This document shows, piece after piece, positions 35,600-47,678 of a stretch of DNA of 64,000 bases (positions are counted from its first letter, which is position 1; each line of letters starts with the position of its first letter). The notes beneath the pieces were generated by a model. It worked only from the letters and a program-made list of their open reading frames with translations. It searched no databases and was not told the origin of the DNA. Source of the stretch: Nymphaea colorata (taxonomy: Eukaryota; Streptophyta; Magnoliopsida; Nymphaeales; Nymphaeaceae); the NCBI RefSeq assembly GCF_008831285.2, contig NC_045144.1, positions 22,337,716 through 22,401,715 of the forward strand, read 5' to 3'. The translations under genes were made by a program, and so were the position numbers.

Positions 35600-36005
35600 T
35601 AGCAAGGGGTCGACTTAACTCAATTCGACTTCAACTTGCTTGAAAAAACTTGACTCAAATTGAATCATTTGTAAATGACTTGAGTTCAAGTTTAAATTTA
35701 TGTTTAAAATATCAAACGAGTCGATTTCAAGTTGTAAGAACTCAACTGGTTTAAACTCGGCGTGCCTCAACTATGTGAAACTGGTTCGTCGTAGTTGAAT
35801 TAGTTAAATGAGTTAACGAGTTGACAAGTTAGATGAGTTAAAAAAAAAAAAAGATAGGTTAAGATAAATGAGTTAAGTGAGTTGAGCTCATTCTCGACAC
35901 CGTATATTTGAATCAAGGTGCTGTGGTTCCAATTGAGCTTGAGCTTGAGTTTTTCGAATTGAGTCAAGATCGAGCTGGCCTCAAGTTGACTCATGTACAA
36001 CCCTA
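35600..36005. repeat. Possible hAT-like MITE rich in GAGTTGA/TCAACTC words
   Basis: The right end read backwards is TAGGGTTGTACATGAGTCAA; the left end is TAGCAAGGGGTCGACTTAAC, only partly similar. The body is dominated by words such as GACTTGAGTTCAAG and GAGCTTGAGCTTGAG, as in common plant non-autonomous hAT elements. No matching 8-bp TSD (GGGGGCGG against GTGATGGT), so the call is weak. Confidence 0.4.
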
Positions 36006-36385
36006 GTGATGGTGGATTATTGGCTAAAATATATTGGGATGGTCTGAAACAACTTGTGATGGCAGGTTCTTGCAGAGTGGAATGAAATCTCTCTTTGGCT
36101 GAATAGAGGCCGGATTCTCCTCATTTTTTATCTTCCTTTTATCATTATTGAGTAACGTGGAAGTGGGCCAGAAAAAACCTATGCATTTGTGAGGCTCCAG
36201 TGGACTGGTATGGACAGTTACATACTCCAGCTCCCAGAAATTTTTGCTATATTTATATATGTACCTTTGATTCTTTAGTTATTTTTAAATATTAAAGCCC
36301 CTTAAAGTATGAGAATGATTTAAATAATGCCCCTCAGCTAAAAATTGCGATTTCCACCACTGGTTTTTTTATAGCCACAAATGGG

Positions 36386-36743
36386 TAGGGATCTTAATAT
36401 ATCCAATTTGAATTGGATATTCGACCATTCCAACAAAATCAGATATGAGAAAACTTTAATCTCTAATTAAGAAATCAAATTGAATTGATCAATACATAAA
36501 TATCTAATCCGATTCGGATGCAGATTCAGACTTCCTATATCCAATGCTCTTACATGCATTTTGAAAATTGGTCGGATTCAGTCCAAAAATCACATTTGAA
36601 TTCAGATATGAATGTAAAAATTGGACTTCGAATTCAGATGAAATTTTTCTTTATTTGTACTAGAATCTGAGTGCATAGATATTCGAAAAAATGGATAAGG
36701 TTAAGAGTATATCCTATTGTAATCCAATACATTGACATCCCTA
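36386..36743. repeat. hAT-like MITE, 358 bp
   Basis: Imperfect terminal inverted repeats: left TAGGGATCTTAATATATCCA, right end reversed TAGGGATGTCAATGTATTGG. Flanking 8-mers are CAAATGGG (36378-36385) and TAAATAGG (36744-36751), 6 of 8 matching, the TSD length of hAT elements. The body is rich in ATCCGATTCGGAT- and TTGAATTGGATATT-like words. A relative lies reversed at 59527-59932. Confidence 0.6.
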
Positions 36744-36751
36744 TAAATAGG

Positions 36752-37264
36752 GAACATCTCATTTTCTATTGGGCATTCTTTTGAATTTCCTATGGTATTG
36801 CTTCTTTGCTGGTAAATGCAGAAAGGACAGGATGGCATGCATGTAGCTAGTGAAATTGTTCAATATAGGTGGTTGAAAAGCATATGATGCTTCTTGGGGA
36901 ATTCCTGTTGCGATTCTTAATAGATATCCTTCTATGGAACCGGCAGCTCTTCTCAATCTTATGCTGTGTTTGTTTTTTGCACTTAAATCAAAGCAGTTTA
37001 TATACGCCTTCATGATGCACCAAAAATTTGTTCACATGCCTGTGATCTGCCACATTTTGAACGAAGGTTTTCGACAATAAAATGGAGATCGACAGCAAAT
37101 GAATTTAATTTATCAATAATGCCCTCATGGCAAGGGCTTGGTTGTGTCAGTCCGTATATGTAGGTTGTTATGACCAATATACCCTTCCGAGAGGCAAATA
37201 AACATCTTTCAGTTTTTTGTCATGCCCCTTTCGTTATCTCATGTCTCTATGGTTATTTCATATC
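36752..37264. other. Intergenic stretch, nothing recognised
   Basis: No gene, RNA or repeat end seen. Confidence 0.5.
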
Positions 37265-37496
37265 CATGTCATTATCTATGTAAAGCACTAGGACCAATCA
37301 AACTAAATATTAAATCTGTAATTAACATTAGAGGGGTGTAGTTGAGTAGAATGTTAAGACTATTAGAAAGAATAAATGAGATATTGAACGAGGGTAGGAG
37401 AAGCAAAAGTGTCACCCTTTTTCTTTTGGGTAACAGTAAATTCATATGGAAATTTTGGGGCCATCAAAAAGGGCTTATTAAGCAAGAGTAAACAGC
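37265..37496 (+). repeat. Duplicated segment, copy 1 (232 bp)
   Basis: From CATGTCATTATCTATG to GAGTAAACAGC. Copy 2 is at 38528-38758 in the same orientation and differs by one missing G (AGAGGGGTG against AGAGGGTG) by eye. Non-coding. Confidence 0.93.
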
Positions 37497-38188
37497 ATTT
37501 TAGCTTCTACTAGCTGTATCATAGTGAGAAAAGCTTCTGTAGTAAAAGGATTGGAGAGAGAATGAAATAACTACCATTTTCTTGCTGCATCTCAGGTTGA
37601 AGTCTACATTGAGGATAATGACTTGTTCCCTTACCATCTCAACCACAAGAGTTAGAGAAAGAAACTAGTGGGTTGCTGATTTAGATTCAAATCATCTCTG
37701 TTCCGGTAAATGTTCTACTCAATTTGGATTGACAATCATGAATGCATAAATATGGTTATGTGCAAAGGGCTATGTGGTAATCTGAATTTCTATGATTATG
37801 TATGAGTAGTACAAGGAAGAAGAAGAAACTGACCAGTCATAGTTACTCAGGTTTGTCTCTATCTATAAATTTTTCAAGTACGTATTTAGAAACAAAAACA
37901 GGCTCATGTTTGGACATCTATGCAATTGTAAATAAGTATGTTATGATCAGATCATAAATATACACATAATATGTCGCAAGGGTGTCGAAAGGGAGCTAGT
38001 ACAGCAACTATCATAGACTAGAGTGTTGGTAAGCTGTGTATGGAGTACATAGATCCACAAGCAGATTGAGTGAACAAACCTCGTATTTTTCAGGTATGGA
38101 AATATTTAGACCTAAGTTCAGCATGTAGTTCTTAGATATTTACTAGATTTAAATGTATATAATGATATGTCAATATATATGTGCGCGA

Positions 38189-38194
<6 letters not shown>

Positions 38195-38242
<48 letters not shown>

Positions 38243-38251
38243 ATATATATA
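38195..38251. repeat. (TA)n microsatellite
   Basis: Long TA run interrupted once by TTTATA. A shorter TA run follows at 38459-38476. Confidence 0.95.
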
Positions 38252-38527
38252 TACTTTCAATAATATGTAAAATTAAGCATGTGTTCTTTGTTGAGTAAGG
38301 AATGATGTTATTTGTATCAAAGTCACATTAAAAATGATGTAGAGCATAGAGGCATGTCTACTAACTTTAAGGAAAACAGAACGAGAAGATGTTATTTGTG
38401 TATATTTCTATACATGTCAATCATAAGGATACATCAATGATAAGATAATATTGTCATTATATATATATATATATATGTAAGAACAGTTTTATATTATCTC
38501 TGATATATGCATATGGTTCTCATATGG

Positions 38528-38758
38528 CATGTCATTATCTATGTAAAGCACTAGGACCAATCAAACTAAATATTAAATCTGTAATTAACATTAGAGGGTG
38601 TAGTTGAGTAGAATGTTAAGACTATTAGAAAGAATAAATGAGATATTGAACGAGGGTAGGAGAAGCAAAAGTGTCACCCTTTTTCTTTTGGGTAACAGTA
38701 AATTCATATGGAAATTTTGGGGCCATCAAAAAGGGCTTATTAAGCAAGAGTAAACAGC
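38528..38758 (+). repeat. Duplicated segment, copy 2, inside a minisatellite
   Basis: 231 bp, near-identical to 37265-37496. A minisatellite-like unit (CATGTCAATCATAAGGATAC, near 38414) lies to its left and the regular array starts directly at its right end (38761), so this copy interrupts or borders the array. Confidence 0.9.
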
Positions 38759-38760
38759 TA

Positions 38761-39160
38761 TGACAATCATATGGATATATCATGGATGAGACAATATTAT
38801 AATTAAACAAATATATATGACAATCATATGGATATGTCATATATGAGATAATGTTGTTACGCATATGTACATGACAATCATATGAATATATCATAGATGA
38901 GATAATGTTGTTGTTTACATACAAATATATGACAATCATATGGATTCATCATAGATGAAATAATATTGTTTTTTTCTTGAATATTTATAACAATCATATA
39001 GATATATCAAAGATGAGATAATATTGTTTTTACATGAATGAATATATATGACAACCATATGGATATACAAAAAATGAGATAATATTGTTCTTGCTTGAAT
39101 ATATATGACAACTATGTACATAATAGAGCAAAGATAAATATTGTCATACATGTATATCCC
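38761..39160 (+). repeat. Minisatellite, about 58-bp unit, seven copies
   Basis: TGACAATCATATGGATAT begins units at 38761, 38818, 38872, 38930, 38988, 39049 and 39106, with lengths 54-61 bp. Each continues with a CATAGATGAGATAATATTGTT-like part (variable) and an AT-rich tail. More degenerate units extend to about 39260. Open frames on the minus strand repeat a peptide only because the DNA repeats. Confidence 0.9.
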
Positions 39161-39260
39161 TAGCAGCTATTTGTGCACGTTAAAGTTGAGATAATGCTGC
39201 TCATACATACGTATATTTGGGGACACATGGACAATCTTATGGACATATTTGAACATTTAC

Positions 39261-40444
39261 AATAGTGTTCAGGAAAGTGTTATATTGCTGGTGTAAATGA
39301 AATAGAATTGGATAAATGAAATAGAATTGGAAAGATGTTCTCCCTGGAGATATGATGACCAATAATGGCCATTGCAAACCAATCTGATTAGAGTGATCCA
39401 AATTTTGTATAGTAATGTATTTTTAGGTATTTGAACTTATTGGTCTTGAAAATTATGCTCAAGGCTAGGTTTCATGAGGAATTACTTGAATATGGTTTGA
39501 TATGAAAAATCCTTTGTTGATATACAAAAGAACACCAAATATGTCTTATGCTATGACACGTGATTGCAAGCAAAGTCTGGTGGCTGGTTTGTCACTTGAG
39601 GTTATGTGGCATGAGCTCATTGTGGCTGCTCATTCCGCTGTGCATACTGCCCACATTGTATTGGGTGACACTAGGGCCCAAAATTTTGTTTCTATATTGG
39701 TGGAGAGCGAGGCGTCTCTTGGTTCCTCAACCTGGTGCCTAGAGGTGACAGTCTATCACTTGGGCTAAGGTTGGGTGGTTGGAACATGCTGCTGTAGTGC
39801 CGATCTAGGATATCTTAGGAGGCTTCACTATAGGTTACCCTTGGTCTTTGTAGACTGCCTTATGAAGATTGGTTTTGTTCTGCTTGTGATTGTACCCACA
39901 TGGATTTTTGCTAATGCTCGTCACTATGACCATGATTGGTAGTTTTTAGATTATCAATATATCTTTTCAACCCACAATGGTTCGTATACTACATTTGTGG
40001 TAGTAGACATAGCCTTGGTGAGGCTTAAGATTTCAGTTCATAGGCGATGGTCTTGAGCTACATATTGGTTTTTCTTTGAGATAAATGTATACCTATTTTG
40101 CCAAACCATGCCCTACCTAAGGTTGGATAATTGCCCCTTTTTTCCTTCTATCTCTACAGATAGTCCTTGATTGATTGACGGCTTTTGGACGAACTCCTTT
40201 AGTTTTGTGACAGACTACCATTGGTGATTGTCTAGGATTTCTGTGACTTTGTTTTCATTGAGTCATTGTAGTCTTTTGTTTGGACTCTATGTGGGACCTT
40301 CTAACCTCGTTATTCTTGTTGGATCTGTCTTTGCCTTGGTCATTACACAAGATTTGATTTGACCTTTGAGACTTGATGTTTATTCTGCAATATATCTATA
40401 TATTCCTTGTACATAAAAAAATGTGTCAAAATTTTGGTTATGAC
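39261..40444 (+). other. Possible 5' LTR of the Ty3/gypsy relic
   Basis: No gene seen. The end near 40444 is followed by a primer-binding-like sequence, so part of this stretch should be the 5' LTR of the element whose gag follows. Its start could not be fixed and no second LTR copy was found. Confidence 0.35.
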
Positions 40445-40447
40445 AAC

Positions 40448-40462
40448 TTTAGTATTAGAGCC
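40448..40462 (+). promoter_or_regulatory. Degenerate primer-binding site of the gypsy relic
   Basis: TTTAGTATTAGAGCC compared with TGGTATCAGAGC: the tRNA-iMet site with two or three changes. Placed about 200 bp upstream of gag, as expected. Confidence 0.5.
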
Positions 40463-40654
40463 AATGTCTAGAATTCATATTCAATGCCTAGTGCCAATCA
40501 CAAAAAGGAAAATGAGGAAAGTCATCCGATCCTGGTGTAGAAGGATGTTTGTAGCTGAGTTTGGAAAAAGGCCCAAAGATCTAAACTAATGTTGAATTAT
40601 GTTTAGATATGGACATAAATTAAAATTTGTTCATGTTGTGCCCCATGAATGTGT

Positions 40655-41760
40655 GATTCAGATGGCGCACACTAGAGTGGAAAAATGAGGGGTAGAGGTT
40701 GTATTCCAAGCAATGATGGAGACCAAAATACAAAAATCGACCCTTTTGCTTCTCAAGCACCACTGGGAGGCATTTAGTAGCCATAGGAGTTTATTATGAA
40801 TATTTACAAATGACCTCGGGCTTGATGGGTAATCTTGTGCAAAGTACTCCTTTTGGCGGAAAGAGTGCAAAGCTAACATAATCAAGAACTGTAAGGTAGG
40901 TGTAATACACAAAGAATTTATGAATCTACAACCATCAGACTTCAATGGAAATGGTACACAAAGAATGGAACTGTATCATCGAGAAAATATTCGCTACTCT
41001 AAACATGCTTGATGGAAGAAGGTTCAATTTGGAACCTCTATGCTAAAAGGAGATGCCGAGGAATGGTGGTAAACATAGAGCGAGATGAAGTTTACCGAAC
41101 GGGTGATAACATGGAAGGATTTCAAGGACACATTTAAAAAATGCCTACATACCAGCCTTCACACGATAATGGCATATGCAATAATTCTTGGAATTGGAGA
41201 AAGGGAGCTTGAGTTTATATGAATATGTGGTCAAATTCTGACGCTTGGAGAAATATGGTCCACATATTTACACTACAGATACATATAGAGTACACAAATT
41301 TATGAGAAGACTTAAAGATGAGCTAAGGAGCAAAGTGATGGTCAGTCATCGAAGAGATTTGGATGATGTCATTGACATAGCTACACACTTGACGAGGATT
41401 AGGACAAAAATTTCGGAATAGGCAAGAAACATGTTTTCTTCAAGCCAAGGCTGAAGGTGAATCAGTTCAAGAGGATCCATAGTGATAGAGTGAAGCTTGG
41501 AGGAAAGTTCAAAAAACAAAGATCATCACCACCTAAGAGAGATGATGCATGTTTCAAGTGTCATCGTCAGCACCTTGGTAAACAATGCTATTGAGACAAA
41601 GGAACGCGTTTATATTGCAGTGCCAAGGGACATTTCATTCGAAAATGTCCAAAGAAGAAAGAGGCAAGCAGAAAAGAGGAGCGGGCAGCCAACTTGTAGA
41701 GAACAAGGTACAAGGACAAAGTCTATGCTACCACTATAGAGGATCTAAAACCAACTGATC
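40655..41760 (+). pseudogene. Ty3/gypsy gag remnant
   Basis: Frames change repeatedly. Recognisable blocks are EWNCIIEKIFATLNM, MLKGDAEEWW (about 41039-41068, the chromovirus gag signature), ERVITWKDFKDTFKKCLHT, HIYTTDTYRVHKFMRRLKDE, and DDVIDIATHLTRIR. A zinc-knuckle-like CFKCHRQHLGKQC is near 41550 with spacing CX2CX3HX4C, one short of the standard. A second degenerate one lies near 41620 with its first Cys lost. Stops and frameshifts are numerous. Confidence 0.85.
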
Positions 41761-41940
41761 TTATTGAAGGTATACTTCTCGTAATCTCTCATTAGAAGCA
41801 TGTTTTTTTTTTTACTCTAGAGGAACATGTTCTTTTATTTCTCAGACATTTGTTGAATTATTAGAAGTAGAAGAAAAAAACATGCCATATGAATTTCTAG
41901 TCCTTACACCAGTAACAAACAAAATACTTACAAAACATAT
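41761..41940 (+). pseudogene. Ty3/gypsy protease, front half
   Basis: ATTIEDLKPTDLIEGILLVI precedes the active-site region. In the next frame SRGTCSFISQTFVELLEVEE matches the position of the usual DSGATHSFIS motif, with Gly-Ala changed to Arg-Gly. PYEFLVLTPVTNKILTKHI runs up to the insertion point. Interrupted at 41941 by the nested element. Confidence 0.82.
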
Positions 41941-42772
41941 TGTTATCACCAATTGTACTTAAATTTTAGACCCAAAGCCCAATCCTACAATCCTAGACCC
42001 TTCGCAACTATTCGATCTAAAATGAGTCTCTAAACCCATGTCCGAACTCATTTCTAATATAATCTATATTCGAGATGTAGTTCTCTCTTGTTTTCATTTA
42101 TTTTCATTTCCTTTTGCCACCTCCCCATGGTCGTGCAAGAAAGCTCTAAAGATTTCATGTATAGAGTCGAGAGCTATTCTTGAGTGCACTGAGAGCATGA
42201 GCAAGGCGAAATAAATTTCATTTCTTCATTTATTTACAAAAAATATACTTGTTGTATCACTTTATTCATCATTTATGTTTGAGATGATGATCATGCATAA
42301 TAGATTAATTTTCCTTAATTAATGAGCAAATGCATGGCAAGAATGAGTCTTTGGCTTGAGATTTATTCATTCTTATGTTGATTTTAAACATTGGGATTTG
42401 TCCAACGGGGGAAAGCCCTTCACAAATGTGTACTTGTTAAAATGCATCTTGATGTCATTTTCACATTTAGTTTCCCTCTTAAGCACCCGATTAGGTACAC
42501 CAATGAGTGCTTTATTACATTACTTTATTTTCTTTCATACCTAATAGAAAAAGAAATAATTTTTCTTGTAATAAGTATGGTTTTATGCTCACGTATAAAA
42601 ATATTTGAAACTATATTTTCCCCAAAAAAAAATTGAAAGCAAAACCTCCCTAATGAGGCCTTGGAGACTTAAACTACGGTCTTGTATGAGCCCAAGTTCC
42701 TCTCCGGCCTACATAGAAAAATTGAAGTCGGATATTTTCATGTTATCTCTCGATTTCAACTCTCATAAAGGC

Positions 42773-42803
<31 letters not shown>

Positions 42804-42813
42804 TATATATAAA

Positions 42814-42853
<40 letters not shown>

Positions 42854-43677
42854 TACATATATGTATATGTATCTCTATCTCTTTTTCAATATTTTATTTT
42901 GTGACTGTCAAAATCTCGTTCTCTGTCTCTTTCTCTTTGTTCCTCTTTTTTTTTAATATTTTTCTCTCAAGCTATAAGGTTTTCATTTCTCATTTGTCGA
43001 ATGGACCAAGACCAAAACTCAAATAATGACCCAATATTGGAATCATGCTTGATGGTCTACAATCTCATTCTATTTTCAAAAACTTTTCTCTTTTCATAAA
43101 AATGTATATGATAATTTTATAATAAAAATGAGAAACTTAGATGAATGTTATAGTAAGAATAAATTATGTAGGGTTAATGCATTCGTACATCCACATTCAC
43201 TTAACATAACTAATGATGACAAACACCTCTCTAAAAGAACTTAAGCAAGATGAGAAGAAGCTCTAGTCAAATAGTAACTGAATTAGAGCAAAATCTCAAA
43301 CCTACTTAAATTCTTAAGAGAACACTAAATCTACTTCAAGAAAAATCTTCAACGGTTTCCAAATGATATTAGTAAAGAGTTTTCTATCATAGTGTTCTAT
43401 ACTATCAAATGATTTTTCAAAACTTTTTCAAAAATTTGAAACATCAAATCTTTAATATTTTATCGAACACCATACTGCATTTAGATTAAAAAAATGTTTA
43501 AGATAAAATGAAATGCATCAAGAATAAACATAGCCCTTGGATTGGTTACCTCGGCAAAGGCACCAGGAACGGTCAATCTTCATACGGATGGACGAGTCCC
43601 TTTCTCTCTCATTTCAAAAAAAATTAATTTTTTCTAAAGCACTCGAAAAACCAAAATAGATTTTTGGAGATGCAAAT
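41941..43677 (+). repeat. 5' LTR of the nested element
   Basis: About 1737 bp. Shares the whole 42045-43677 portion with the 3' LTR, in order: CCATGGTCGTGCAAGAAAGC, GCTTGATGGTCTACAATCTC and GCCCTTGGATTGGTTACC. Its first ~105 bp differ, and it lacks the TATA region seen at 46370, so it probably lost part of U3. Contains (TA)n at 42772-42852. Confidence 0.75.
42772..42852. repeat. (TA)n microsatellite
   Basis: Interrupted TA array inside the 5' LTR. The 3' LTR has its own array at the corresponding place (47629-47677). Confidence 0.95.
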
Positions 43678-46319
43678 GGATGGCGACAGTGATAGGACCC
43701 GTCATCATTTGGCTATGATTATCATTGATGTATTTCCACAATCTTGAATATTTCTAATATTGCTGATGATAAATCATGTTCCCTTCTTTCGCTTGATTCC
43801 ATTGGCATTTCATTGCATTGCTTGGTGATTATGTTTGCTTTTCTATATATAAGACTAATTGAGGAGGATCAATCATGTTTACCTACATCTATGATCAAAT
43901 ACAACTCTCCTTAATTTAAGACTTGATTGAAAACAATGCTTGCTCTTTTACTTATTTTAATCACCATCTTAGGAAACATTGTGTTAAAGACAATCAATTG
44001 TGCATGTTTGCTCATATTTCAAAAAACTTCTCTTACCTATTTGTCCCGATCATTATGTTGTTAGGCTTGGTCTTAGGTGTTGGGATAAGACTAAGCCTTA
44101 CAATTTGACAACACCTTGGGCGAAAAAAACCCTCGTTAGTACGATGAGTAGTAATTTATGGTATATTGACAGGTGACCAAGGAGAAATGAGAAACCTAAC
44201 TTTTAGTTGCCTAATGGTGGAGTCTATGCTCGTACTAAGCCTCTTGGATAAGGTATATTGACATATTTTGTATAGAATAATCATGATTGATCAAACCAAA
44301 CCCAATTAGGGTCCTATGCTCCTTTTTCAAGTATATGCATGATAAATGTATGTGGCTTTAGAAAGTGTTAAATGCTTATCTTTGTATGATGAATGCGTGT
44401 ATACACTCTTTGATCATTTTACTAATTTTATATTTCATCTTCCTCATTTAAATCAATGTCTTCTTCTATCATCTCTAGTCTTCAACATGACCACGTCATA
44501 AACTCATGCTTTAACCCTACTACTTAAGTGACATTGATTCCTCAAGTTCTATCAGTTGGCAACTCCTGTTTTTTTTAGAGTTGCTTCAAAATCTGCATTT
44601 TATCATATCTTGTCAATCCTTCATTTATTCTTGTCCAACCTATATTTTTTAATATGAAACCCATCTATTAGTTTAATTACCAATTCTGCTTAACTCAGGC
44701 CATGCTTTCTTTTTATTCTCCTTTAGATTTAGCTAAACAATTTTCTAGCTTTAATACTCATAGTGCGCCTTTCATCCCAATTTACTACTTCCAAGATTTT
44801 TATTGTGTCATCAATTATTCCAAGTTGATTGCCAACTTTTCCTCTACTTCAGTATATTTTGTTTTCAATTGACGAACAAGTAGTTCATGAATCAAACCTC
44901 ATGTATTTATTATGTACCTTCTGCTTTGCTTGATATTTAATCCTTTTAAAGTTAAGATTCTTGACAACTAATAGATTACTCATAATTTTCTTTATTTTCA
45001 TATATTATCTTTAAAATGCTATCAACTTGATATCTCACTATGAAAATAGCTATCTATCGATCATATTCTTATAATGAATTTCAACAAGTTTTGTTCCAAT
45101 TGGTTGTCAAATAAAAAATTCTTTTATATTTAAGTTCATACACCTGATATTACCTTTCACCCTCATTTTCCTATTAAGGAAAAATATATCAACTTTTTTA
45201 TATAATTTTGTCTACACCTTTTTTTACTGGAGTATCTTCCATTATTTTCTTTGCCTCAGTCCCAATCCAAGATTTCAACTATCTTTTACCCAGTACATGG
45301 TGCATTTTGTTTTGAATCAGATCCTATCTCTTACTAGTCATGGCAATTGCTAACACTTGGGCATTTTTTATTTTGAGGCATTTTTTAAATGACTTTTGTA
45401 CATATATATACTTTTCTTTCACAAGAATTAATAAAATCTTTGTTATCCATAAAAAAAAGGTCATATCTTAATTAAAGTAACTCAGATGCGAAGCTAAAAA
45501 TTTGATCAAGCGTAATCTGGCTGCTAGGTTCAGGGCATTCTAAAGCTAGCTCAACTATCTCATTAGACAAGGGAATCTTATGAAGCAAGTACAATTCGGC
45601 CGTTTAGCTAAGGGTTTTTCAAAGCAAGCTCAACCCAAGCATTAGTTTGGAGAATTTTACTAAGAAGTGCAAAATTCAGTCATTGGTGAAAACAAAAACT
45701 TCACAATGAGACATTGGATGTGGTAGGAAGTCTTCCTGTCACGACCAAGGTAGGAGCAATAGGGTCTCATTCTCAGCTTCAACAAAGGTATTTGAGGTGA
45801 TCGGGGTCCTTTTTTAGCATTGCCACTTATTATCGAATAATCCACTCAAGAAATGAGTAAAACCTAACAAAAAAGCAACAAACACCAGTAAGGGGTTAAA
45901 CATACAATGCAAGCCAAGGCAACCCATTCAAGGCGGTTAAACTTACTTAATTTCGGCAAACCCGCATAGGTAAGGGGTTAAACCTACAACATAAGCTCAA
46001 ATAACCCATTCAGGTAATGGGTAAACCTGAACATCACTCCAAATATGTTTTGTTCGAAAAATCCGATGTGCTTATCTTTGTCACTAAGTGTGACTAGTGC
46101 CGACTTAGTAACAATGAGAGTGAAAATAAAACTGCCTCTGCGCTACCCTTTTCTCTGCTAAAACTGCCTCTTGGGAGTGGTTATGATCTTGTTGGGTGGA
46201 CATTAACCCTGTCCACACCCCAAAGGGGTATTTGTAGGGCTAATGGCCAATTCCACTTGGTCAAAACCTATTTAAAAAAATAAAAATCATTAAAAAATTA
46301 CTTAGAATTTGCATGAAAG
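43678..46319 (+). other. Non-coding interior of the nested element
   Basis: Begins with the primer-site-like GATGGCGACAGTGATAGG. AT-rich, frames short. Short AACCTAC.. words recur near 45880-46030 (AAGGGGTTAAACATACAA, AAGGGGTTAAACCTACAA). No capsid, protease, RT or integrase motif was found on either strand. Confidence 0.6.
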
Positions 46320-47624
46320 TGTTGTTAAGTTAAAAAAAAATTTAAATTTTGAGTTTTAGCTCCAAAACTCTCTATAAATACCCCCACAATCTCCTCCCTT
46401 GGGCATCAGCTAACCCTTGGAAAACCTCTAGTACTTTCTTACTTGAAAATCTAGAGTTTTCCTTAAGTCGCTCTTTCTATTTCTCTTCTTCTCTTCTTCT
46501 TCTCCAACCTTGGAAGCAAGCTTCTCCAAGTTCAAACTCTTCAAGGAAGCAAAAGGAGATCATTTGGGGCAATACCTTCATCATCTTAGAGCTTTATCCG
46601 AGGCAATCCTAAGATCATTCGAAGGAGAAGGCTCATTCTAATATCATCTATATTCGAGGTATGTAGTCATCATCTTGTTTTCATTTATTTTCATTTTTCC
46701 TTGCCATCTCCCCATGGCCGTGCAAGAAAGCTCTAAAGATTTCCTCTATGGAGTCGAGAGCTACTCTTAAGTGCATCGAAAGTATGAGCAAAGCTAAATA
46801 AATTCTATTTCTTCATTTATTTGCAAAAATATGCTTGTTATGTAGCTTTATTCATCATTTATGTTTGAGATGATGGTCATGTGTGATAGATTAATTTTCC
46901 TTAATTAATAAGCAAATGGATGGCAAGAATGAATGTTTGGGTTGGAATTTCTTCATTCTTATGTTGATTTTTGAGGTTGGAATTCATTTAACCTGAAAAA
47001 ACCCTTCACGAATATGTACATATTAAAATGCGTCTTCATGTCATTCTCACATTTAGTTTCTCTTTGAATCACCTGATTAGCAACTCCAATGAGTGCTTTA
47101 TTGGCGTTGTTTGATTTTCTTCTATACCCAATAGTGGGAGAAATATATTTTCTTGTAATAAACATGGTTTTATGCTCACATATAAAAATATTTGAAATTA
47201 CTTTTTCCAAAAAAAATTCGAAAGCAAGACCCTCCCTAATGAGGCCTTGGAGACTTAGCCAAAGCTCTTGCATGAGCCTCACCTCTTCGGCCAACATAGA
47301 AAAATCGAAGTTGAAAACTTTCAAATAATCTCTTGATTTCAACTCTCATGAAGGCATATGCGTATATACATATTGTATATGTATATATGCACATGACTCT
47401 CTTTTTGTCATTCTCTCTATATGATTAAACAACTCTTTTACAAATGTTCATATGTATAAATGAATATATATGTGTTCCACTTTCTCTTTGACTCTAAAAT
47501 CTCTTTCTCACTAAAATCTCTCTCTCTCTTTCTATAATCTTCTTCTCCCTCTCCATTCTATTTAATACTTCATTTTCATAATACTTATTTTCCATAAGCT
47601 TTCATATACATATCTATATACATA

Positions 47625-47678
<54 letters not shown>

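Noticed and set aside
35592-36013. Confident hAT MITE call
   Set aside because: The 8-mers outside the proposed ends do not match and the left end is poorly conserved. Kept only as a weak feature.
37265-38758. The two 231-bp copies as LTRs of a small element
   Set aside because: No TG..CA ends with matching 5-bp flanks, no primer site after the first copy and no purine tract before the second.
38625-39151. Repetitive minus-strand protein with YPYDCHIY-like repeats
   Set aside because: It mirrors the 58-bp minisatellite. There is no start context or conserved domain.
38761-39160. CRISPR-like array
   Set aside because: Repeats vary along the whole unit, there are no constant repeats with unique spacers, and the DNA is plant nuclear.
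39261-40444. Exact 5' LTR of the gypsy relic
   Set aside because: No second LTR survives and no TSD can be paired, so the limits would be a guess.
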